Below are positions 1 through 5,720 of a stretch of DNA of 9,727 nt, piece after piece. This DNA comes from JBCDCP01 sp039181495 (lineage in GTDB: Bacteria > Pseudomonadota > Alphaproteobacteria > Rhizobiales > Tepidamorphaceae). The DNA is taken from NCBI GenBank assembly GCA_039181495.1, contig JBCDCP010000106.1, positions 1 to 9,727 of the forward strand, written 5' to 3'. How positions within the stretch are numbered: the stretch's first letter is position 1; each line of letters begins with the position of its first letter. A program made the position numbers and the translations under genes. The notes under the pieces are model-generated. The model ran no database searches. It had not been told where the DNA came from and was given only the letters and a program-made list of their open reading frames with translations.

Positions 1-979
1 CTTCAACCACCGGTTCAAAGGCAGCGACCGCGCTGCCGACGGTATTGACGTGCAGCGCGCTGATCTTGCCGCTCACCGGCGCCCGCAGTTGCACACGTTC
101 GACCGCCTGTTTGGCCGCTTCAAGCTGTTGCTCGATCTCCAGTCGCTCAGAGCGAACTTTCGACAACTCGCTGGCGACCTGTTCCTCGAAGTCCCGATCG
201 AGCTTCATCAGACGTCCGCTGGCCTCATCAATCCGCAAGGGCAGAGACTCAGCCCGGGTCGTCAATCGCGATTTCTCGCCGGCCATGCGCGCTTCGGTCC
301 GCTCGAGCTCCATGAGAACCGTCTTGCGCCCATACCCCTTGTCAGCCAGCGTGCGCCGCAGGCTGATTTCCTCGCCGATACTGTCGAGTTGCTGGTCGAT
401 GGCGGCCAACTCACCGGAAATGCCTGCCCGCTCCTCGTCCAACTGGTAGATTTGTGTCTTGAGCACATCTCGATCATTGGCGAGCCGGCTCTGGCGCACC
501 GCAAACTCTTGCTCCTGATCGGCAATGAGTTGGCGGATGCCCAGACTATCTGGCTTCCCATCGAGTTTCTGAAGGTTGAGGGCGACGGTCTCCGGCCATT
601 CGATGCGATCCGCTGATTGCGCTTCCGCCGCCAGTCTCGTCTGTCGGATATCCAGCGCCAGCAACCGCGCTTCGAGCTGATCTCGCCGCGCCCGCTCCGC
701 AATGTCGTCGAGCACAACCATGGTCTGGCCGACCACAACGGTCTCGCCTTCCTGGATGAGGATCTCGGCAATGACGCCACCGCTCTCATGCGCGACTGTT
801 TGCGCATGCCCGTCTTTGGCGACAATTCCGGTCGCGATTACAGCACCGCTCAGCGGAACGCTGGCCGCCCAGACGCCGAAGCCACCGAAGAAGGTCAGAA
901 GGGCAAGACCACCCGCCAGCGCGATGCCGCGCACCGACGTCACGCGCCGTTCCCGCTGATCCTGAGCAACGCCACTCAT
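1..979 (-). CDS. HlyD-family type I secretion periplasmic adaptor (partial)
   Basis: Membrane-fusion (adaptor) subunit of a type I secretion system. It would bridge the inner-membrane ABC exporter to an outer-membrane TolC-like channel. I translated it from ATG at 979 down to the window edge: 326 residues with no stop. A short basic cytoplasmic N-terminus (residues 1-17) is followed by one membrane segment at about 18-40 (GIALAGGLALLTFFGGFGVW). Next come the first lipoyl/barrel half (ATGIVAKDGHAQTVAHESGG, then IAEILIQEGETVVVGQ), a long charged coiled-coil hairpin at about 90-295, and the return lipoyl half (VQLRAPVSGKISALHV) close to the edge. Adaptors of this type are usually about 430-440 residues, so the C-terminal beta-barrel lies outside the window. 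Its ATG overlaps the stop of the upstream ABC gene (ATGA), so the two are probably translationally coupled. Family is sure; the transported substrate is unknown. Confidence 0.93.
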   Translation of the reverse strand, partial: MSGVAQDQRERRVTSVRGIALAGGLALLTFFGGFGVWAASVPLSGAVIATGIVAKDGHAQTVAHESGGVIAEILIQEGETVVVGQTMVVLDDIAERARRDQLEARLLALDIRQTRLAAEAQSADRIEWPETVALNLQKLDGKPDSLGIRQLIADQEQEFAVRQSRLANDRDVLKTQIYQLDEERAGISGELAAIDQQLDSIGEEISLRRTLADKGYGRKTVLMELERTEARMAGEKSRLTTRAESLPLRIDEASGRLMKLDRDFEEQVASELSKVRSERLEIEQQLEAAKQAVERVQLRAPVSGKISALHVNTVGSAVAAFEPVVE

Positions 980-2763
980 GCTGGCATCTCCGCATCTGGC
1001 CGGACATTGGGCCGAGTGCCCGGGCTCGCGCTGTCATGGCGACGCGGCCGCCTTTCAGCCAAAGCCGAGGGCTGAGGCTCCACCGTTTTCGTCGTTGCAC
1101 CAGCGTTTGCCGGAGTGGCCCGTGATGATCGCGTGCCGACTTGCGAGATCACGCCATGCTGTAGAACGACAATCTGGTCAGCGATGTCGAGAATGGGCTG
1201 GCGTTGCGTCACAACAAGCACAGCGCGATTCTGTTCGCGTGCCTCTGTGAGTACCTGTTGAAGCGCCTGTTCTCCGTGCCTGTCGAGATGCGCATCGGGC
1301 TCGTCGAGGATCAGGATGGGCGGATCGCCATAAAGACTTCGAGCCAGCGAAATACGCTGGCGTTGTCCGCCGGACAGGGCCACCCCGCCCTCGCCGATTG
1401 GCGTTTCATAGCCTTCCGGCAGACCACCGATGAGGTCGTGGCAGCGGGCGCGGTTCGCCGCCTCAACCACCGCGGATGCATCAGCGCCTGGATCAAACCG
1501 CGCGATGTTCTCAGCAACGGTGCCATCGAACAGCTGACTGTCCTGTGCGACATAGCCGATCGCAGCGCCCAATTGCTGAGGGTCCCAATCGGCGACGCGG
1601 AAGCTATCCACCCTCACCTCACCCGATTGCGGCATCAGCGCACCAGCCGCGATCCGCAGAAGCGTCGACTTGCCGGCACCGCTTTGGCCTAACATGACAA
1701 CAATCCGCCCTGGCTTCAGTTCGAGCGAGGCGCGCAGTAGGACCGGTCTTGTCTGTGCGCCTGGCGGTGATGGGTCAAAACCCACCTCATCAATAACAAG
1801 CTGACCTGTCGGTTCCGGCAGTCGCGTTTGCATCACATCGTTGGCGGTCGATCGGACGGCCTCGCCGATCCGCGCTGCTGAAACACGCGCCTGGCCTAGC
1901 TGCCGCCAGCCACCAATTAGCTGTTCGATCGGCATCAGAGCACGGCCTGATACGATGCTCGCTGCAAAGATCAGACCGACGGACAGGTTCTGCCCTATCA
2001 CCAGGTAGGCACCGATGCCGAGTATCGCGATCTGGATGGCCTGACGTCCAAAACGGACCACGCCGAAGAAACCGGAATTGATCCGCGCCAGATCATCGGC
2101 CTGCGTGGCCGCATCAAGCGCCTTGTCACGCCAGCGTCCGAGCAGCGCCGCACCCATTCCCAGCGCACGAACATCTTCCACCCGTTCCACAGCTTGCGTG
2201 GCGCAACCGTGAGCGCGGCCGTGACCGTCCAGCGCACTACTCTGCGGCGTGCGAGCAACCAGCTCGTTGGCAATTGCCAGCCCAACCAGCAACGCAGCAC
2301 CGGCGACACCGATCGATCCCAGCACCGGGTGCGCCAGGAAGAGGATGCCGAGAAAAAGCGGCACGAAAGGTAAATCGAAGAGGCCAACAAAGACGCGGCT
2401 GGCAAGGAACTGCCGGACAATGCCCACATCGCGGATCAGCGTCTTGTGAATCGGAGCTGCGATCTGCCTGTTTCTCGAAAGTGCTGACAACAGGGCCGAC
2501 GTAACCGTGAGATCGTATCGTGCGCTGAGGCGTTGCGCCAGCATCGAGCGCAGAGACTCCATCAAGCCGAACAGCGCCAGTGCAGCAACGGCAATAAGTG
2601 TAAGATAAACAAGGGTTTCAAGACTGTTGCTTGACAACACCCGATCATAGATTTGCATCAGGTAGATGGGCATCGCCAACAGCAGCAGATTGGCTGCGAC
2701 CGATAGCGCAAGCAGCAACGCCAGATGGCCGCGCGGAAGCTCGTTTCCGCGCAGCGATGGCAT
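976..2763 (-). CDS. Type I secretion system permease/ATPase (PrtD-like ABC exporter)
   Basis: Inner-membrane ABC half-transporter that powers protein export with the HlyD adaptor encoded just downstream. Starting at ATG 2763 gives 595 residues. That start has GGAGG four bases upstream, whereas the in-frame ATG at 2790 (nine residues longer) has no clear ribosome site. The membrane domain covers about residues 10-300 and includes the family-typical MPIYLMQIYDRVL. The nucleotide-binding domain carries Walker A GQSGAGKST (359-367), Q-loop Gln407 (GYVAQDSQLFDGTVAENI), signature LSGGQ (463-467) and Walker B ILILDEP with catalytic Glu488. The expected H-loop histidine (usual THR) is Gln520 (TQR), confirmed in the DNA as ACG-CAA-CGC. 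The last 50 residues are a low-complexity Ala/Pro/Arg tail beyond the normal fold. There is no N-terminal C39 peptidase-like domain, as in PrtD exporters. No outer-membrane partner or repeat-rich substrate gene lies in the window. Confidence 0.93.
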   Translation of the reverse strand: MPSLRGNELPRGHLALLLALSVAANLLLLAMPIYLMQIYDRVLSSNSLETLVYLTLIAVAALALFGLMESLRSMLAQRLSARYDLTVTSALLSALSRNRQIAAPIHKTLIRDVGIVRQFLASRVFVGLFDLPFVPLFLGILFLAHPVLGSIGVAGAALLVGLAIANELVARTPQSSALDGHGRAHGCATQAVERVEDVRALGMGAALLGRWRDKALDAATQADDLARINSGFFGVVRFGRQAIQIAILGIGAYLVIGQNLSVGLIFAASIVSGRALMPIEQLIGGWRQLGQARVSAARIGEAVRSTANDVMQTRLPEPTGQLVIDEVGFDPSPPGAQTRPVLLRASLELKPGRIVVMLGQSGAGKSTLLRIAAGALMPQSGEVRVDSFRVADWDPQQLGAAIGYVAQDSQLFDGTVAENIARFDPGADASAVVEAANRARCHDLIGGLPEGYETPIGEGGVALSGGQRQRISLARSLYGDPPILILDEPDAHLDRHGEQALQQVLTEAREQNRAVLVVTQRQPILDIADQIVVLQHGVISQVGTRSSRATPANAGATTKTVEPQPSALAERRPRRHDSASPGTRPNVRPDAEMPA

Positions 2764-2858
2764 AATGCCTCCGACTGACCTTGGCGACATGTCTCAGGAC
2801 CCGGTTCCGCTGATCGAGCCCCATTATCGGGACGCGCTGTGGCGGCGCCAGTGAAGTC

Positions 2859-2873
2859 CTAATTTTCGGTTAA
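2859..2873 (-). promoter_or_regulatory. Possible CtrA-like box upstream of the secretion operon
   Basis: Read on the minus strand this is TTAA-N7-TTAG, one base off the TTAA-N7-TTAA core bound by the alphaproteobacterial cell-cycle regulator CtrA. It sits about 95 bases before the preferred start of the secretion ABC gene, in the 158-base gap after the SUOX-like gene. Such AT-rich tetrads can occur by chance, so this is only a suggestion. I saw no convincing -35/-10 pair beside it. Confidence 0.2.
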
Positions 2874-2921
2874 TCGGTGGATGTTGGGCCGTTGGATTTT
2901 CTGGCGGCCGAGGCACGTCAC

Positions 2922-3494
2922 TCAGTCGACGGTGATGAGGTAGACCGACCAGACCCAAAGCGCTTCGTCATCACTGCTGATCGGTGCTTCGCCGCTCTCA
3001 TACATCAGCCATGCCGGACCACGTCCGCCAATGCCGAGCGGTTCTCCGTCCGCCTCGATGGCCAGAACCCAATCGCGGGTCTTCCTTTCAACCGGATCGA
3101 GCGTCACCGCATAGCCATCAAGAGCCACCAGACCGACAGTGGCACCATCAGCCACACCGGCCTTCTTCAGAACATCGCTGAGGCGCGGCCCCTTGGCGGT
3201 GATTTTCTTCGTCCAACCTTCGGCAGCGGCGGTGATCTCGACCTGTGGCAGCGCCCGCAGGTCTGAAGCCGTAAGGGAATGGCCATTGGTGAATGCATTG
3301 TCGCTGAACGCAAAGAAGGCGTCATTGAACGCCTCAAATACCGGCCGGTTAACCGAAACGTTCTCGCCTGCGATGGTCAGGATCGTCGGCTCCTCGGCTG
3401 CAAAACTCCGCGACGGACCACTCAGGAGGCTGAAAAGTGTTGCTGCAGCAAGTAGCCCTGTGGCGACGGACAGGGTTGCCCCTGATCGGCGCAT
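2922..3494 (-). CDS. Exported SUOX-fold (oxidoreductase molybdopterin-binding-like) protein, no cysteine
   Basis: 190 residues from ATG 3494. An earlier TTG at 3509 would add five residues but lies inside the possible upstream ORF. The N-terminus is a typical signal peptide: MRR, a hydrophobic stretch (residues 8-25) and a cleavage site near SFAAEE (about 32-33), so the protein is periplasmic. The remainder resembles the stand-alone small proteins of the sulfite-oxidase molybdopterin-binding fold: LRALPQVEI, GPRLSDVLKKAGV, VALDGYAVTL, then GRGPAWLMY and a WVWSVYLITV ending. There is no cysteine anywhere in the protein, so the Mo-ligating Cys of true sulfite oxidases is absent. That suggests a ligand-binding or cofactor-free role rather than catalysis, which is inference. 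Its start overlaps the stop of the possible 51-residue ORF (TGATG). It is followed after 158 bases by the secretion genes on the same strand. Confidence 0.82.
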   Translation of the reverse strand: MRRSGATLSVATGLLAAATLFSLLSGPSRSFAAEEPTILTIAGENVSVNRPVFEAFNDAFFAFSDNAFTNGHSLTASDLRALPQVEITAAAEGWTKKITAKGPRLSDVLKKAGVADGATVGLVALDGYAVTLDPVERKTRDWVLAIEADGEPLGIGGRGPAWLMYESGEAPISSDDEALWVWSVYLITVD

Positions 3495-3649
3495 CACCGC
3501 TGGGCCCAACGTGATCTGACCTGAAATGCCCGATCGGGATTACGGTAGAAGCCGTCATGCCGAGCTGCGGCGCTTTCGGTGGGACGATGCAGCCGGATAG
3601 CGTTGGCATTGCTCCATTCGGCGCGGAACAGAATCATGTGGTTAAGCAT
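3494..3649 (-). CDS. Possible small ORF coupled to the SUOX-like gene (51 aa)
   Basis: I do not recognise this product. The frame runs from ATG 3649 to a TGA that overlaps the ATG of the SUOX-like gene as TGATG, an arrangement typical of translational coupling. GGGAG lies six bases before the ATG. In-frame ATGs at 3655 and 3670 exist but have poorer ribosome-site spacing, and the open frame extends back to 3742. The peptide is basic and aromatic-rich (LFRAEWSNANAIRLHR, then GFYRNPDRAFQVRSRW), with no signal peptide or membrane segment. Codon third positions are moderately G/C-rich. It could equally be a chance open frame in the leader of the SUOX-like gene, because there is no family match to lean on. 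Confidence 0.35.
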   Translation of the reverse strand: MLNHMILFRAEWSNANAIRLHRPTESAAARHDGFYRNPDRAFQVRSRWAQR

Positions 3650-3709
3650 CGTCATCTCCCAAGAGCGCATCGGTGTAGGCTCAAGATAGGGAGTGTTTAT
3701 GGCGCTTGA

Positions 3710-3725
3710 TGTGCAGAACTGCACA
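3710..3725. promoter_or_regulatory. 16-bp perfect palindrome, candidate operator
   Basis: TGTGCAG-AA-CTGCACA: seven-base arms match exactly around a two-base centre. It lies in the non-coding interval between the cspA terminator and the small ORF/SUOX-like gene, about 60 bases upstream of that ORF's ATG, a position suited to a dimeric repressor or activator of the SUOX-like unit. It does not match the alphaproteobacterial LexA box (GTTC-N7-GTTC) or a full FNR site. No T-tract follows on either strand, so it is not a terminator. Confidence 0.4.
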
Positions 3726-3803
3726 CAACGGTTCACGGACACTCAATTCCACTGAAAACAGCCAGCATGGCGGCCAAACTTGGGCTCCACTGAGCCGCAC
3801 AAA

Positions 3804-3833
3804 CAAAAAAGGCGGGACACGCGGCCCCGCCTT
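3804..3833 (-). terminator. Rho-independent terminator of the cold shock gene
   Basis: On the minus strand an 8-bp stem (AAGGCGGG pairing with CCCGCCTT, nine-base loop) runs directly into a T-tract (TTTTTTGTTTG). It begins 24 bases after the cspA stop codon. This is the clearest intrinsic terminator in the window, and it separates cspA from the SUOX-like unit that follows on the same strand. Confidence 0.88.
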
Positions 3834-3857
3834 CCCGGTCCCTAAGGACGAATTCGG

Positions 3858-4067
3858 TCACGCAGCGGAGAGATTGTCCGCAGCCGACTTGCCCGAACGG
3901 GCGTCCTGAACAACTTCGTAGTTGATCTTCTGACCATCGGTCAAAGTACCAAGGCCTGCGCGTTCAACTGCCGAAATATGGACGAAGACGTCAGAGCCGC
4001 CTTCTTCTGGCTCGATGAAGCCATAACCCTTTGTGGCGTTGAACCACTTCACAGTACCTGTTGCCAT
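3858..4067 (-). CDS. cspA: Cold shock protein, CspA family
   Basis: 69-residue single cold shock domain, a five-stranded OB-fold that binds single-stranded RNA or DNA and acts as an RNA chaperone in the cytoplasm. Both nucleic-acid motifs are intact: RNP1 KGYGFI (residues 13-18) and RNP2 VFVHI (27-31), with the usual start ATGTVKWFN. The length is normal for the family. AGGGA lies seven bases before the ATG. It is monocistronic: its own terminator follows at 3804-3833, and a leader of more than 100 bases with an internal hairpin precedes it, as is common for cold-shock genes under post-transcriptional control. Alphaproteobacteria usually carry several csp paralogues, so which one this is cannot be decided here. 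The cspA symbol denotes the family only. Confidence 0.96.
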   Translation of the reverse strand: MATGTVKWFNATKGYGFIEPEEGGSDVFVHISAVERAGLGTLTDGQKINYEVVQDARSGKSAADNLSAA

Positions 4068-4155
4068 TGTCGTGTCCCTTTTTCATCACGCATTGACAGG
4101 CGACCAAACCGGGCCGCATTCCGATCGATAATTCTGGTGGTGTGGACCGTCATTG

Positions 4156-4173
4156 CGTGCGGGCGACCGCACG
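4156..4173 (-). other. Hairpin in the cspA 5' leader
   Basis: On the minus strand CGTGCGG-TCGC-CCGCACG forms a 7-bp perfect stem with a four-base loop. It lies 89 bases upstream of the cspA start. No T-tract follows, so it is a leader structure rather than a terminator. Structured leaders are known to help regulate CspA-type mRNAs with temperature; that role here is inference. Confidence 0.4.
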
Positions 4174-4226
4174 AGAGAGTGCCGCTAGGCCAAAACGTCG
4201 ATAAACGCCGACATAGTGCGTGATTG

Positions 4227-4232
4227 TGTCAA
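4227..4232 (-). promoter_or_regulatory. Probable -35 element of cspA
   Basis: TTGACA on the minus strand is a perfect sigma-70-type -35 hexamer. It directly follows a CGGCAA...TTGCCG inverted repeat (4233-4254). The matching -10 is not clear: the sequence at normal spacing is GC-rich, and the best AT-rich stretch (GTTTAT) is about 20 bases away. If used, it gives a leader of roughly 130 bases, a normal size for a cold-shock mRNA. Confidence 0.4.
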
Positions 4233-4302
4233 CGGCAAGACGATTTTTTTGCCGAAATGGACAAGTTTTGGGCAGATCGCTGGGCTCAAACCGGCACACC
4301 GT

Positions 4303-4344
4303 TGGCGTGCACCGCCACCGGGGGCTCAGAGAACATGGAGCCCC
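4303..4344 (+). other. Two tandem stem-loops upstream of the orphan ABC gene
   Basis: The first is TGGCG-TGCAC-CGCCA (4303-4317). The second is GGGGCTC-N10-GAGCCCC (4321-4344), a perfect 7-bp stem. Neither is followed by a T-run on either strand. They could be part of a structured leader, a small RNA or a factor-dependent stop for upstream transcription. Function unknown. Confidence 0.3.
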
Positions 4345-4504
4345 AAATGCGATGCTAAGGCGAAAACAGAGTACAGATTTCGGGGCCAAAAGCATGCATC
4401 CGGCGAAGCTATATCGGGGAGAATGCGCAGCAGGGACTTGCGGGCAAGTCGCTGATTTGCTTGTGGTTCATCTGTCCAACCAAGACGCTGTCTAACGCCG
4501 ATTG

Positions 4505-5611
4505 ATGACCCAGCAACCACCGACACTGAAAGTACGACGGCTGATTGTCCCGCTTGCCGCCAGCAGCCGAACGAGGTCGCTGATGTCGGAACCCTTGAGC
4601 TTTGATGTTCCCGCTGGCGAGATTCTGGCGGTGGTTGGGCCTGAGAACAGCGGAAAGACGGCCCTATGCCGCGGCCTCGCTGGCCTCTCGCAGGCGCAGG
4701 ACGGCGCGATCCGGCTGGGCACCACCGACCTTGCCAGACTGCCGGCCCATGAGCGCCGCGTCGGCTATGCCAGCTACCGGACCGGCCTGATCCCAAGCCT
4801 TTCACTAGCAGACAACATGGCGCTTCACTTGCAGGAATTCGGCTATGCCGATGATGCCATCCAGTCGAAAGTCAGAGGCGCGCTGCGGCGGCTGCATGTG
4901 GAGCGTGTGCGCGACAGTCTGCCTGATACTCTGCGCGAAGCCGAGCGTCGGCTCTTCGTGATCGAACGGACGCTCCTGTTTGAGCCCAACTTCATTGTTC
5001 TCGACAATCCCATGCGCGGGATTTCTGGCGAAGACCGGCGCATGATCATTCAACGGATCCATGAGGTTGACCGTCGCTATGACGGATCAATCGTTCTGGC
5101 CATGCGCCATTTCCGGGACGCCATGCAGTTGGCCGGACAGATCGCCGCAATGTCCAACGGCGCGATCGAACAAATCGGCCCGCCACAGTCGCTCTATGAG
5201 GCGCCGATATCAGTGGCCGTTGTGAAGGCCACGGGCGGCGGCAACATGCTGCCCGGCCGGGTCACCTTACGCTCTGAAGACACGTGTCTGGTGGCGCTCG
5301 ATGGCGGGTTTGAGATCACCTGCGTCCCCGATGAATCGCTCGACACCGGTGATGAGACAATTGTCGCAATCAGACCCGACATGGCAGCATTGGGGATCGC
5401 CGGGCGTCATCTCGACAACCGGTTCCGGGCGGCGATCCAGGCCGCATATTATAGGGGCGACTCGATCGACGTACGGACCAAAGCGCTCGGATCGGACTCG
5501 CTCATGCTTCGCGTGCTCAACACATCGGTCAGACAAGCGGTCAAGCGGGGCACCAGCGTGGCAGTCGGATTGCCGATCAATGCCTGTCGAGCCCTGCCAG
5601 TGGAGCACTAA
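4505..5611 (+). CDS. Orphan PotA/MalK-like ABC ATP-binding protein with degenerate catalytic motifs
   Basis: 368 residues from ATG 4505; a TTG just before it and an ATG at 4583 with a GAGG site are alternatives. The longer start keeps the first beta-strand (TLKVRRLIVP). The layout matches importer ATPases of the spermidine/maltose type: nucleotide-binding domain at about 7-235, then a TOBE-like C-terminal region at about 240-368 (NMLPGRVTL, ETIVAIRPDMAAL, RGDSIDVRTKAL). Walker A GPENSGKT (45-52) still fits GxxxxGKT. The Q-loop Gln position is Tyr91, the LSGGQ signature is replaced by LREAE (143-147), the Walker B Glu is Asn168 (FIVLDNP), the D-loop is RGIS, and the H-loop His aligns with Arg201 (AMRHFRDAM). 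So it may bind nucleotide but is unlikely to hydrolyse it in the normal way. No permease or binding protein lies beside it. The frame is intact and the codon use normal, so it is a maintained gene rather than a decaying one. Partner and substrate are unknown. Confidence 0.85.
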   Translation: MTQQPPTLKVRRLIVPLAASSRTRSLMSEPLSFDVPAGEILAVVGPENSGKTALCRGLAGLSQAQDGAIRLGTTDLARLPAHERRVGYASYRTGLIPSLSLADNMALHLQEFGYADDAIQSKVRGALRRLHVERVRDSLPDTLREAERRLFVIERTLLFEPNFIVLDNPMRGISGEDRRMIIQRIHEVDRRYDGSIVLAMRHFRDAMQLAGQIAAMSNGAIEQIGPPQSLYEAPISVAVVKATGGGNMLPGRVTLRSEDTCLVALDGGFEITCVPDESLDTGDETIVAIRPDMAALGIAGRHLDNRFRAAIQAAYYRGDSIDVRTKALGSDSLMLRVLNTSVRQAVKRGTSVAVGLPINACRALPVEH

Positions 5612-5678
5612 TCGGTGCGGCGTAATTGAGCTACAGGTTGCCGGAACTTGGACACAGAGCGGACCAACGCGCCGTTAC

Positions 5679-5690
5679 CTGTCCTGACAG
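5679..5690. promoter_or_regulatory. Short palindrome in the fhs leader
   Basis: CTGTC-CT-GACAG, a 12-bp perfect inverted repeat 30 bases before the fhs ATG. An AATAGTAATT stretch follows immediately and could act as a -10, but I see no matching -35. The site is short enough to be chance. The 109-base gap from the ABC gene holds no terminator, so read-through into fhs is possible. Confidence 0.22.
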
Positions 5691-5720
5691 AATAGTAATT
5701 GCAAAAGGGTGAGGACCGTC

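Larger units (their letters stand above)
4068..4504. other. Divergent intergenic region between cspA and the orphan ABC gene
   Basis: This 437-base stretch has no gene I can support. Its left half is the cspA leader and promoter (hairpin at 4156-4173, TTGACA at 4227-4232 on the minus strand, and a CGGCAA/TTGCCG dyad at 4233-4254). The right half holds two consecutive stem-loops (4303-4344) and leads into the ABC gene. The open frames crossing it are not family-like, have no good ribosome sites and mostly run antisense into the ABC gene. A small RNA cannot be excluded. Confidence 0.5.

Noticed and set aside
617..1075. Plus-strand open frames across 45-1075
   Set aside because: They are antisense to the clear HlyD adaptor and the end of the ABC gene, share the codon register of the real frame, and have no recognisable domains.
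2877..3266. 129-codon plus-strand frame over the SUOX-like gene
   Set aside because: Antisense shadow; the minus-strand product has a signal peptide and a recognisable fold.
3706..3725. FNR/Anr or LexA site at the palindrome
   Set aside because: TTGAT occurs only as a half-site with no ATCAA partner at the right spacing, and no GTTC-N7-GTTC pattern is present.
4326..4805. 159-codon minus-strand frame spanning the intergenic gap and the 5' end of the ABC gene
   Set aside because: Arg/Ser/Gln-rich low-complexity translation, no ribosome site, and it overlaps the conserved Walker A region of the real gene.
5612..5720. Riboswitch before fhs
   Set aside because: The gap is only 109 bases, with just a 12-bp palindrome and no conserved aptamer core that I can recognise.
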